From contig NZ_CP132294.1 of the NCBI RefSeq assembly GCF_030734285.1, positions 2,728,001 through 2,792,000 of the forward strand: DNA of 64,000 nt, read 5' to 3'. The notes under the pieces are model-generated. The model made no database searches. It saw only the letters and a program-made list of their open reading frames with translations, and was not told where the DNA came from. Below, one piece after another: positions 40,101-47,658 of this stretch. The number at the start of each line of letters is the position of its first letter. Positions within the stretch are counted from its first letter, which is position 1. The position numbers were made by a program, and so were the translations under genes. The stretch comes from Natronococcus sp. AD-5. GTDB taxonomy: Archaea > Halobacteriota > Halobacteria > Halobacteriales > Natrialbaceae.

Positions 40101-41324
40101 GCCGTAGATCGCCTGGTCCTTGTCGCCGATCGCGAGCAGCTCCGGGCGGTCGGGGCCGGCCGTCAGCTCGGTGATGAGCGAAAACTGCGTCGCGTCGGTG
40201 TCCTGGAACTCGTCGCAGTACACCTGATCCCACTGGTTCGTGATCTCGCCCGCGACGGCGTCGTCCTCGAGCAGCCGGGTCGCCGTTCGAACCAGCTCGT
40301 CGAAGTCGAAGACCCGTTCCTCCGCGAGGGAGGCGTGGTAATCCGCGTACACTTCGGTGTAGTGGCGGGCGAGCCGGAGGAACTCGACGTAGTGTTTCAG
40401 GCGGCCGAACGGCGTCTGTTGGATGCGGCCGGTCGCCGCCCCCCAGATCTGGTTGCCGAACAGCGCCCGCGGCAGGTGTTTCGTGGTCGGCTCCTCGAGC
40501 GAGAGGACCTCGATCGTGTCGGTCACGCAGGTCTGGAGGACGCGCAGGTACCGGTCGACGTCCCGGACCACGTCGTCCTCGCGGAACGGCGCCGGCGCCT
40601 CGGCGATCTTCTCCCGGCAGTAGGTAAGGAGCGTGCCGTACTCGACCAGCGACTCGCGGGCCGCCCCGAGGTGCTCGTCCCGGTTGAAGTAGCGCAGCGC
40701 CTCGTTGTCGAACGAGAGCTCTTCGTCGGCGGTTCGCTCGAGCCAGAGGACGAACTCGTGACACAGCTCGAGGGTGCGGACGTCGGGCAACCCCTCGCGG
40801 AGCTCGTCCGGCATGACGTCCTCCTGGCTCATCGCCTGGATAAAACGGTCGACGGCGTCGGCGAGTTCGGTCGGCGAGCCGTCGCCGGCCGTCGAAGCCG
40901 CGAAGTCGTACTCGCGCTCGGCGAGGAGTCGGCCCACGATCCGGCGGCGTTTCCGTTCGGTCACGACCTCGAACTCGGGGGAGTAGCCGAGGTAGTAGGC
41001 GTACTCCCGGACGAGCCGGTAACAGAAGGAGTGGTAGGTGTAGACGTCGATCGCCGCCGCGGCGTCGGGGGCGAGTCGCTCTGCGACCGCCTCGCGGATG
41101 CTGGCCGCGGCCTCGTTCGCAAACGTCACCACCAGCACGTCGTCGGGATCGACCGCGTCGCGCTCGATGGCTCGTTCGAGGCGCATGAGCATCGTCGTCG
41201 TCTTCCCCGTTCCGGCCCCCGCGTCGACGGACGTACAGGCTCGTCGACTGTCGATGACCGTCCGCTGGTTGCCCCGCGGCTCGACTGGCGCCGGCTCGTC
41301 GCCGGATGCGTCGGAATCAGCCAT
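37119..41324 (-). CDS. AddA-like UvrD/RecB helicase-nuclease continuous with a Nudix hydrolase
   Basis: The 1401-residue reading frame begins with an SF1 helicase: Walker A GAGTGKTTT (Lys41), DEFQDTD for motif II, MTVHQAKGLEFDTVLVP and VLHVALTRAENHLFLFG for motifs V-VI. A RecB-type PD-(D/E)xK nuclease follows (about residues 900-1210), with TCPRKHYL, AVLDYKAT, QLALYARA and Fe-S cysteines CRFCPHRSLGC. Residues 1236-1401 are a Nudix hydrolase with the box GGKLEEGETPREC...REEVG. AddA homologues normally end after the Fe-S cysteines. The Nudix Met (37619) has its own TATA box 26 bases upstream, so it may also be made alone as a sanitising pyrophosphatase. The start overlaps the preceding gene by eight bases. 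It is the motor-nuclease of an end-resection complex. Confidence 0.85.
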   Translation of the reverse strand: MADSDASGDEPAPVEPRGNQRTVIDSRRACTSVDAGAGTGKTTTMLMRLERAIERDAVDPDDVLVVTFANEAAASIREAVAERLAPDAAAAIDVYTYHSFCYRLVREYAYYLGYSPEFEVVTERKRRRIVGRLLAEREYDFAASTAGDGSPTELADAVDRFIQAMSQEDVMPDELREGLPDVRTLELCHEFVLWLERTADEELSFDNEALRYFNRDEHLGAARESLVEYGTLLTYCREKIAEAPAPFREDDVVRDVDRYLRVLQTCVTDTIEVLSLEEPTTKHLPRALFGNQIWGAATGRIQQTPFGRLKHYVEFLRLARHYTEVYADYHASLAEERVFDFDELVRTATRLLEDDAVAGEITNQWDQVYCDEFQDTDATQFSLITELTAGPDRPELLAIGDKDQAIYGWRGTDREGLDRLADVYDDHEAIELELNFRSRQEILDLTNRCDYGPQSSKTLREVGRTPGAYDEDDPPDRVAKIESDEIPLSTAEQVATTVSRLLNGAAENVPQRTLEDVAVIVRTNRHAQAVADELRDRQIPYEISGSPRGEISPGIRTLLSYLRVLVDPAADAHLRRVLLYRYRLPADDLATLQERSESLYDAVFDVDTDALEATDRLERARAHLEELETLRDVYPLSGFLARFRELTRLEWFLTSEERADLERIERFVERYDPETVVQTLSAEVVDALEGTLRGGGSDRTCGTQSTDSVDVMTVHQAKGLEFDTVLVPYLSDEEWCVDGDYAEHARYRLLAATLADDVESPLLADLAAETVGEEWRVLHVALTRAENHLFLFGSEYEYDGDETELAASTAEACLAPAIEWSVTGQRMDLWSTVTESVDQVRETYPRTVADRTDEVAFAADERPGTITYYAGYDDRPVEPLETREAIETVHRLGRLLRDGTLLPAADAASHGPETDAELRVPGGRRPSALAPTTVRFPVETLSDAGELPVAMRHSYTAMETHDTCPRKHYLDHVVRAVDDPVAAGGDGRMIREGETGTGSGARVVGSVFHDVAEEAFHREYETRSEWREAAVRQLTARGLLEHREAVLACVDRYFEATAPAYDRPVADWEPLAAELPFALEDVDGVTGDVVGYVDSVRRLPPTGGDGSGGIAVLDYKATAERIDAADATQLALYARACDRRFDEPVSAVGYVYVGAVDGPRVDLFAPDALPAWTSVRGTLEAVDDPSYLETRPGEHCRFCPHRSLGCAPEGYAADRADDRRRTIERIYLTPDERAGMIEATLCFPLRDGSGDRDEVLLIEKRRGLGEGWYNGPGGKLEEGETPRECAVRETREEVGLEADPVDLEKAGELSFVLDDEAHTFCHVFRTRTFAGEPRASEEARPEWFAVDEVPYDRMWEDDQLWLPGVLEGDTVAGEFRFVGGEPLDEADFADHVLEWDVTFDG
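37642..37649 (-). promoter_or_regulatory. Internal TATA box for a separate Nudix transcript
   Basis: On the minus strand CATTTATTTG (TATTTA core at 37642-37649) is centred 26 bases upstream of the in-frame ATG at 37619, which begins MIEATLCF, a natural start of haloarchaeal Nudix proteins. A leaderless mRNA for the 166-residue Nudix domain is therefore likely. Confidence 0.5.
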
Positions 41325-42357
41325 CGAAGCGCACCTCCGCGGCGAGGTGGTCCTGACAGCAGACGGTGTAGCCGCAGTCCGAACAGGCGTGGGTCTCGAT
41401 CTCCTCCCACTGCGCGCTCGGATCGAACGACTCCGCGACGACGTCGCCGGCGACGTCGACCAGCCGGGAATCGACCGTCTCGTTGCGATGTTCGTGGGTC
41501 ATCCCGTACGTGTGGTGGTCGACGTAGACGTCGGTGAGGTCGATCGGCTCGATCGACGCCTCGACGGTGTCCTGTACCCAGTTGACCGCGGTCCCCGACC
41601 GGTCGGCGAGCGGAAGCTGGACGTACCGACAGGTTCGATCCCCGAGTTCGAGGTCGTCGCGGAGGTTCCGGAGTCCGTCGAGGACGACGGCCGTCTCGAA
41701 GAGCGCGCCGACGACCCGCGGTTCGAACGTCTCGGTACCCGGATCGAAGTGGTCGACGAACAGCGAAGCGACGTCGCCCTCCCACTCCGATCGATAACGG
41801 AGGAATCCGAGCGGCGCGAGCGTCTGCACGAATCGGACGCCCACGAGCGCGGCGCCGTCGCCGTAGACGTAGTCGACCGGCGCGTCGATCCGCAGTTGCG
41901 TCGCGCTCGTTCTCGCCTCGGCCGAGTCGGAAAGCGGACGCGTGCTCGCGAGCGGACGGTCCGGCCCGACGAACTCGCCGTCGGGGGTCGACGCCTCGAG
42001 CCGGTCGATCCCCGCTGCGTGTTCGACCCCGAAGCGTTCGAGATACGCCTCGAGCGTCGCCTCGAGAACCGTCCGTTCGTGGCGGCGCTGCGCCCGCGAG
42101 TGGAACCGCTCGTCGTGGCCGCGCCACAGCTCCGAGAGTCGGTTCGAGGCGGCGGCCCCGAGCTCCTCGGCGTCGGTCTCTCCGCTGCGTAACGCGTCGC
42201 AGAGGGCCGTCCGCAGGAGGTCGACGCGATCGCGGGTCGATCGCTCGTCGTCGCCGCGCTCGAGGTCGTGCACGTGGGCGAACTCGTACCGCCGAGGGCA
42301 GTGGAGGTAGGTCTCGAGACCGTCCGCGGAGAGCGTCGGAACGCCGTCGTCAGTCAT
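41317..42357 (-). CDS. Degenerate RecB-type nuclease with Fe-S cysteines (AddB C-terminus-like)
   Basis: The 346-residue protein resembles the C-terminal nuclease of AddB as a free-standing chain. It starts LSADGLETYLHCPRRYEF (first Fe-S Cys with the conserved Pro-Arg) and ends CSDCGYTVCCQDHL (remaining cysteines). The central region has the expected strand pattern (APVDYVYGDGAALVGVRFV), but the Asp/Glu-x-Lys end of the nuclease motif reads VGVRF, so cleavage is doubtful and a structural or DNA-binding role is more likely. The gene is sandwiched between the AddB-like helicase remnant and the AddA-like gene with eight-base overlaps on both sides, so all three should be made together. Confidence 0.72.
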   Translation of the reverse strand: MTDDGVPTLSADGLETYLHCPRRYEFAHVHDLERGDDERSTRDRVDLLRTALCDALRSGETDAEELGAAASNRLSELWRGHDERFHSRAQRRHERTVLEATLEAYLERFGVEHAAGIDRLEASTPDGEFVGPDRPLASTRPLSDSAEARTSATQLRIDAPVDYVYGDGAALVGVRFVQTLAPLGFLRYRSEWEGDVASLFVDHFDPGTETFEPRVVGALFETAVVLDGLRNLRDDLELGDRTCRYVQLPLADRSGTAVNWVQDTVEASIEPIDLTDVYVDHHTYGMTHEHRNETVDSRLVDVAGDVVAESFDPSAQWEEIETHACSDCGYTVCCQDHLAAEVRFDG

Positions 42358-44572
42358 CGCGGAGCACCTCCCCGGCGGCGAACTCGAACTGCGAGCGGAT
42401 CGCTTCCGCGAGTTCCGGATCGACGTCGCCCGCCTCGAGGACGACCGCGATCTCCTGGAACAGCTCCTCGGTCTGGGCGAGATCGGCCGTGCCGCCGGTG
42501 CTCGCCTCTCGGAGCACCCGCTCGAGTTCGCTCCGCGGTTCGTCGAGCAGGGCCTCGATCGCGCCGGTTTCGCCGGAGATCGTCGCAGCCGTTCCCGCGT
42601 CGACGTCCTCGAGCGCGAGCCCCGGCGCGGACTCGATCAGTTGCAGGTAGCGCGACTCGTCGTAGGTGCGCCGGAGTCCGCCGGAGCCGCGCTCGTAGGA
42701 GCAACAGTACAGGACGTCCTCGGCCGCGCGCGAGGCGAGAGCTAGTCGTCGTCGCGCGCGCTGGGCGTGGTACGTCTCGAAGGGGTCGGCGACGTCGGCC
42801 GCGTCGGCGATCGGCGCGAACGTCGACGCGATCTCCGCGGTCGACGGATCGGTGACGGCGGGATAGGTCTGCATCTCCCGGAGCCACGCCTGCGGGAACA
42901 ACTGCGTGAGGAACTGCTCGCCCGGGTACTGCTCGTCGATCAGATCGAGCAAGAAGACGGCCCGCCGCGAGTCGTACTTGAGGTCGTCGGCCGCACAGAC
43001 CGCGACGCCGCCGGTCGGCGGTCGGGTCTCGACGGCGTGGACGTAGGGCGCGTCGTACTGGATCGTCCGCCGGAGCATCCGTCGCAGCCCCCGCCAGTCC
43101 GGTGCGACGAGGTCCGTCCCCTCGACGAACCGGGCGATCTCGAGCACGCGCCGGACGCTCTCGAACTGCTCTCTGGCGTCGACCCAGGTCTCCTCGCGGG
43201 CGATCCGTCCCTTCAGGTCGGTTCGCCGGATCCACCGCTCGAGCGACCGCTCGACGCTCGCGTCGGCACACGCCTCGAGCAGCGACGGGGTGAACTCGGG
43301 GACGCGGGCGCGAAGTCGCTCGAGCGAGTCGTCGGACGCGTCCTCGAGCGCCTCGCGCGTCCCGTCGCCGCGCGCCCGACGACACTGGAGCGCGACGAAC
43401 GCGTAGAGTTCGTTGACGACGGGGTCCTCCGCGAGCGAGGAGGTGCCGATCGTCGCCGTCGGAATCCCCGCCTCGCGGAGTCGGCGTCTGATCTCTGGAA
43501 CTCGTTCGATTCGCGGCACTGCGACGGCGATTTCGTCGTACGGCCAGGCGCGACGGTCGGCGAGCGACCGGATTTCGGCGGCGACGGCCCGAACCTGCTC
43601 GCGCGCGGTCCGGGTGTGGATTCGACGAGCCCGTCCCGTCTCGGAATCGGGTTGCGCGTCGGTCGCGCCCGTCGACGGCGCCTCGCCCGTGGCGAGGAAT
43701 CGCGTAATCGCGCTATGCGGCGGTCGCGTGGATGCGTCGATCCCGTTGCTTCGATCCGCGTCGGGTTCGACGCGCTCGACCTCGAGTCCCGCCGCCGCCG
43801 CGATCGCCTCGACCGAGCCGGATTCGACGCGGGTTCGGTCGACGCTGGCGTGGCGTTCGCCCAGACAGACCAGGTCGGCGTCCCGGGTGAGCGCGGCGAG
43901 GTAGCGCCGGTCGAGCCGTCGGTACTCCTCGAACTCGACGGCGAGAACGGCGTCGAACGAGTCCGTGACGCGGGTCCGAACGCCGTCGACGTCGTCCTCG
44001 AGCAGCGAGACGGCTCGCGGGATCACGTCCGCCCGCTCGACGAAGCCCCGTTCCTCGAGGACCTCGTGGAATCGGTCGTTCATCGCGTACAGGAAAGCGA
44101 GACACTCGTGCGGATCCTCGAGGTCGTCCAAGCGGAGCCGCTGGCGGGTCGCCGCGAGCAACAGCTGTCCGACGTCGCGGGCGAAGCTCTCGTGGCGGGC
44201 GGCGCGCTCGAGGTAGTCGGGGACGTCGCGGCTCGCGCCGTCGATCACCAGCGAGATGAGCTCGATTCGTTCCTCGTACTCGAGCCGGTCGAGCGGCGGA
44301 TCGTACGCCTCGACGGTCTTCGAGGCGTGTTCCGGGAGCGACTCGACGCGGGGCGACCGGGGTACGCCGGCGGACGGTTCGGCGTCAGCGAGCGTCTCGG
44401 CGAGCGCGTCGAGTCCCGCCGGATGGCGCTTCAGGACCAACACGTTCCGGGAGCCGTGCGCCGAGACGAGCCGCTCGTACGCTTCGGCGACGGCCGCAGA
44501 CAGCTCGTGTCGGGGTTCGGGGAGGAGTTTACAGGTGCCCTCGAGCGAGGGCGGCGTCGTACCCATCAACAT
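42350..44572 (-). CDS. AddB-like protein (inactivated helicase part)
   Basis: From the ATG at 44572 the product has 740 residues. The pattern follows AddB/RexB: an N-terminal Rossmann domain where the Walker A loop should be (NVLVLKRHPAGLDAL, no GKT/S), a long helical part, REQVRAVAAEIRSLADRRAWPYDEIAVAVPR (about residues 325-355, the AddB motif in which a helicase would set motif III-IV), and a late GGVAVCAADDLKYDSRRAVFLLDL like the last ATPase strand. It should be a non-motor subunit that recognises DNA in the complex. Its stop overlaps the next gene (ATGACTGA). A TATA box lies 26 bases upstream of 44572; Met at 44566 is an alternative. Confidence 0.7.
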   Translation of the reverse strand: MLMGTTPPSLEGTCKLLPEPRHELSAAVAEAYERLVSAHGSRNVLVLKRHPAGLDALAETLADAEPSAGVPRSPRVESLPEHASKTVEAYDPPLDRLEYEERIELISLVIDGASRDVPDYLERAARHESFARDVGQLLLAATRQRLRLDDLEDPHECLAFLYAMNDRFHEVLEERGFVERADVIPRAVSLLEDDVDGVRTRVTDSFDAVLAVEFEEYRRLDRRYLAALTRDADLVCLGERHASVDRTRVESGSVEAIAAAAGLEVERVEPDADRSNGIDASTRPPHSAITRFLATGEAPSTGATDAQPDSETGRARRIHTRTAREQVRAVAAEIRSLADRRAWPYDEIAVAVPRIERVPEIRRRLREAGIPTATIGTSSLAEDPVVNELYAFVALQCRRARGDGTREALEDASDDSLERLRARVPEFTPSLLEACADASVERSLERWIRRTDLKGRIAREETWVDAREQFESVRRVLEIARFVEGTDLVAPDWRGLRRMLRRTIQYDAPYVHAVETRPPTGGVAVCAADDLKYDSRRAVFLLDLIDEQYPGEQFLTQLFPQAWLREMQTYPAVTDPSTAEIASTFAPIADAADVADPFETYHAQRARRRLALASRAAEDVLYCCSYERGSGGLRRTYDESRYLQLIESAPGLALEDVDAGTAATISGETGAIEALLDEPRSELERVLREASTGGTADLAQTEELFQEIAVVLEAGDVDPELAEAIRSQFEFAAGEVLRDD

Positions 44573-44594
44573 CACCGACTATGCCGCAATTCGT

Positions 44595-44602
44595 ACTTAA
44601 AT
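44595..44602 (-). promoter_or_regulatory. TATA box of the AddAB-like operon
   Basis: On the minus strand ATTTAAGT is centred 26 bases upstream of the ATG at 44572, in the 130-base divergent gap with the CBS gene. Confidence 0.5.
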
Positions 44603-44677
44603 GTACGCAGGAAGGTCACGCGCGTTGTCCCGATCGGGGCTCCGCGATTCCGTCCAATTGCACCGGTTGGCCAATTC

Positions 44678-44684
44678 TTATACT
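44678..44684 (+). promoter_or_regulatory. TATA box of the CBS-domain gene
   Basis: TTATACT at 44678-44684 is centred 25 bases before the ATG at 44706, the leaderless spacing. Confidence 0.5.
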
Positions 44685-44705
44685 CCGGAGCGGCTATCGT
44701 ATAGC

Positions 44706-45113
44706 ATGGAGGACATTTTCGTCGCTCGAGTGATGTCGACGGACCTGCAGACCGTGACGCCCGAGACGCTCGTCGAAGACGCGGGACGGGTGATGCTCGA
44801 ACGCAACGTCGGCTCAGTCATCGTCGTCGACGAGGAGAACCAGCTCAAGGGGATCCTGACGACGACCGACTTCGTCAACATCGTCGCCGAGAGTCACCCG
44901 AAGGCCGAGACCTCGGTGTCGCGGTACATGAGCACGGACGTCGTCACGGCGTCCGCACAGGACGGCATCCGCGACGCGGCCGACCTCATGATCGAACACG
45001 GCTTCCACCACCTGCCCGTCGTCGACGAGGACGAGGGCGTCATCGGTATGGTGACGACGACGGACCTGGCTTCCTACCTCTCGCGCGTGAAATCGCCCAG
45101 CCCGAAGTCGTAA
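44706..45113 (+). CDS. CBS-domain pair protein
   Basis: The 135-residue protein consists of two CBS motifs. The first is ARVMSTDLQTVTPETLVEDAGRVMLERNVGSVIVVDEENQLKGILTTTDF and the second is SRYMSTDVVTASAQDGIRDAADLMIEHGFHHLPVVDEDEGVIGMVTTTDL. Such stand-alone Bateman modules bind AMP, ATP or related nucleotides and act as energy or ligand sensors for a partner. No partner is evident next to it. The ATG at 44706 is preferred over a 35-codon extension because it starts the first CBS strand and has a promoter at the right distance. It is divergent from the AddAB-like operon. Confidence 0.93.
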   Translation: MEDIFVARVMSTDLQTVTPETLVEDAGRVMLERNVGSVIVVDEENQLKGILTTTDFVNIVAESHPKAETSVSRYMSTDVVTASAQDGIRDAADLMIEHGFHHLPVVDEDEGVIGMVTTTDLASYLSRVKSPSPKS

Positions 45114-45481
45114 CGGGTCACCGCGACTCCGTCGCTCGAGGTACTGTTGCGCACTCAGTCGTCGGCCCCGCTCTCGCGGCCGGTCGTCCCGTGTTTGTGG
45201 AGCAGCGACATCTGCTCGCGGAGGTCGACGCCCGGCGCTCGTACGTGCGGATGCGGTAGGCGTACTGCTGATGGTGAGGATCGCGATCATACCGTTCTCG
45301 ACAGCCGGAAGGCGACAGGTGTCGTAATAATCACGATAGTGGATATATTCAGTGCACTCGAACTCTGGTAGTGATTTAGATCCCACCAGCACGGCCCGTA
45401 TGCCCCGATTAACTATCGACGGCTCCGTCGCAAACATTCATCGAAGGAAACAAGTCATCCGGGAGACGTTCGGAACATATC
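45114..45481. other. Gene-poor stretch after the CBS gene
   Basis: No intact gene is supported. The first part may hold a decayed fragment, listed separately. The stretch 45320-45380 is AT-rich (AATAATCACGATAGTGGATATATTC) and could be a promoter, but nothing sits at the right distance; the gene at 45482 starts about 130 bases further on. Confidence 0.4.
45155..45300 (-). pseudogene. Possible decayed C-terminal gene fragment
   Basis: On the minus strand the sequence reads RDPHHQQYAYRIRTYER in one frame and, after a one-base slip, PGVDLREQMSLLHKHG followed by a TGA at 45155-45157. Joined, this looks like the end of a real protein, but no upstream part is open. The family is not recognised. It could be chance. 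Confidence 0.25.
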
Positions 45482-46099
45482 ATGAACGGTAAACGTCGAT
45501 CGGTCGTCGTGGGAATCGGGACGACGCTACTCACGGCGATCACCGGGTATCTCAGCGCCGACGAGGCTGACTCGAGCGACGACAGGGGTGACGGCGCCGC
45601 AGACGAGGGGGTCGATCCCGACCCGATTATCGTCGATCGGAGAGCGCCCGACCCGTCGCTCGTCTGGGTCGACGACGAGCCCGTCGCCGACGGGCGACAC
45701 GAATTCTCCGCCGAGATCTACAACGCCGGGGCGCCGGGGACCGTCGGCGTGACGCTGCTCTGGCTGGACGACCCGGGGACGGAGTCGGACGGCGAACCTG
45801 CGACGCGCCGTGAGCGGTTCTTCGAGGCCAACGAGCGCGGAGAACTGTCGGTTACGACCCGGGTCCCCGAGGAGTACAGCGCGTACGATCTACAACTCTG
45901 GGTGAACGAACTCGGCGTCGAGATCGAGAACGGCGGCGGCAGCGGCCGCATCGAGGTCACCGTACTCGAGAGCGGTCGGACCGTCGACGGAGCCGAGTTG
46001 CAGATCGACGCCGGAGAGACCGTCTCGGTCGCGTTCGACGGCGACTACGCCGAAGCCAATCCCGGCGATCTCGACCTCGAGGTGCGTCCGGCACGCTAA
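45482..46099 (+). CDS. Secreted or surface protein with beta-sandwich-like domain, unknown function
   Basis: The 205-residue product begins with a short Tat-like signal (MNGKRRSVVVGIGTTLLTAITGYLSA) and an acidic linker (residues about 27-50). It ends with a domain of alternating beta strands (HEFSAEIYNAGAPGTVGVTLLW, SGRIEVTVLESG, GETVSVAFDG). That pattern, NAG...TVGVTL with a later hydrophobic strand set, resembles CARDB or Ig-like surface domains. No catalytic residue is seen. It lies 224 bases upstream of the secreted subtilase on the same strand. Confidence 0.7.
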   Translation: MNGKRRSVVVGIGTTLLTAITGYLSADEADSSDDRGDGAADEGVDPDPIIVDRRAPDPSLVWVDDEPVADGRHEFSAEIYNAGAPGTVGVTLLWLDDPGTESDGEPATRRERFFEANERGELSVTTRVPEEYSAYDLQLWVNELGVEIENGGGSGRIEVTVLESGRTVDGAELQIDAGETVSVAFDGDYAEANPGDLDLEVRPAR

Positions 46100-46323
46100 C
46101 TCCGAAGCGACCCTGGTCGCGGGGACGCCCCCGCATCGACGATCGAGTCGGTTCTCGAGGCGCCCGCCGTTACGGGTTTTCGACGGTTCATATAACTCTT
46201 TGGACGTATTGGAAATATAGACAGTAATAGTAACGCGTATACGGTCGCTACCGACTGGTCTTTTTAGGGAAGATCGACGACGGGCCGTCCGATCGTCGCC
46301 GTCGTCGTTCCCCGAACCCGACC

Positions 46324-47658
46324 ATGAAACGACGAACCTTCATCACGGCAAGCGGTGCATCGCTCGGGACACTGGCGCTCGGTCCGTCGACGACCGCGGC
46401 GGATTCGACCCGCCGATTCCTCGTCGATCGCTCGAGCCTTCGGAACGAGGACGAGGTCGAGGTCGTCCACGAGCTATCGCCCGTCGACCTCCTCGCGGTC
46501 CGGGCGACGGAGTCGACGCTCGAGGACGCGGGAGCGGCGTACGCACCCGATATCCGAGTCGATCCGACGGGGTACCGTCCAGCGCGGCAGAGTCGCGTCG
46601 AGTACCCCGGGGAAGGGGAGGAGCTGTTCCAGTACCAGTGGGACAAGCGGGACCAGGGAATTCCGGAGGCCCACGAGATCACCCGCGGCGAGGACGCCCG
46701 CGTCGCGATCATCGATACGGGGATCGCGACGGGCCACCCCGATCTGAGGGACCAGGTCAACCTCGAGCTCTCGAAGAGCTTCGCCGACGACGAGTACGGC
46801 GTCGGCGAACCCTACGGCGGGACCCACGGAACGCACGTGGCGGGAATCGTCGGTGCGAGCGACGGGACCGACGCCGGCGTCGTCGGCTCGGCACCCGGCG
46901 CGGAGCTCGTCGACCTGCGCGTCTTCGGGCCGTCCCTCGAGAGTACGGATCGAGGGGAGGTCCCGCCGGCGTACTGGGGCGACACCTACATGGGCACGGT
47001 GCTGGCGGCGCTCGTGTACGCCGCCGAGATCGGCTGCGACGTCGCCAACCTCAGCCTCGGCTGGACGTGGACGATGCGAACCGAGGGCTGGGGCAAATTC
47101 TGGGGGAAGGCCCACCAGCGCGTCGGGCGGTACGCGAGTCGGCAGGGAACCCTCCACACCCACGCGTCCGGCAACTGGGGCGAGAGCCTCCAGTTCAACC
47201 AGGACGAGACGGACTCCTCGCAAACCGCCGGCGGAATCACGACGAGCGCCACGGGACCGATCGGCTTCGATCCCGAGACCGGGGAGTACGACGAACCGCC
47301 GCACGCTCCGTCGACGTACACGACGCACGGCGTCGGCGCGATCGACCTCGCAGCCCCAGGCGGGAGCGCTGGCGACTCCACGTACGACGACGTCGTGAAC
47401 GCGATCGCGATCCCGGCGTTCGACGACGACGGCGAGTACCAGGGTGCCGAGTACGGCTACGGCTGGCTGGCGGGCACCTCGATGGCGGCCCCGCAGGTCG
47501 CGGGCGCCGCCGCGCTCGTGAAGGGCACCAACCGGCGGTACAACGCGAATCAGGTGAAAAACACCTTACACCGCGTCGCGTCGAGGCCCGACGAGTACGA
47601 GCGCAAGTACTACGGCCGCGGCGGCTACCTCGACACCCTGGCTGCGGTGGAAGACTAG
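46324..47658 (+). CDS. Secreted subtilisin-like serine protease (S8 family)
   Basis: The 444-residue preproprotein has a Tat-like signal (MKRRTFITASGASLGTLALG), a short propeptide (to about residue 110) and the subtilase domain. Triad: Asp131 in IIDTG, His168 in THGTHVAG, Ser386 in GTSMAAPQVAG. The oxyanion Asn lies in ASGNWG. It should be exported folded and degrade proteins outside the cell, like halolysins, but it lacks the C-terminal extension some halolysins carry. The region just upstream (46180-46270) is AT-rich with a TTTTTA element at 46261-46266, giving a short leader. Confidence 0.94.
   Translation: MKRRTFITASGASLGTLALGPSTTAADSTRRFLVDRSSLRNEDEVEVVHELSPVDLLAVRATESTLEDAGAAYAPDIRVDPTGYRPARQSRVEYPGEGEELFQYQWDKRDQGIPEAHEITRGEDARVAIIDTGIATGHPDLRDQVNLELSKSFADDEYGVGEPYGGTHGTHVAGIVGASDGTDAGVVGSAPGAELVDLRVFGPSLESTDRGEVPPAYWGDTYMGTVLAALVYAAEIGCDVANLSLGWTWTMRTEGWGKFWGKAHQRVGRYASRQGTLHTHASGNWGESLQFNQDETDSSQTAGGITTSATGPIGFDPETGEYDEPPHAPSTYTTHGVGAIDLAAPGGSAGDSTYDDVVNAIAIPAFDDDGEYQGAEYGYGWLAGTSMAAPQVAGAAALVKGTNRRYNANQVKNTLHRVASRPDEYERKYYGRGGYLDTLAAVED

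Noticed and set aside
38961-41537. 858-codon plus-strand frame opposite the helicase gene
   Set aside because: Antisense of an unmistakable helicase; composition is Asp/Arg/Val shadow with no domain.
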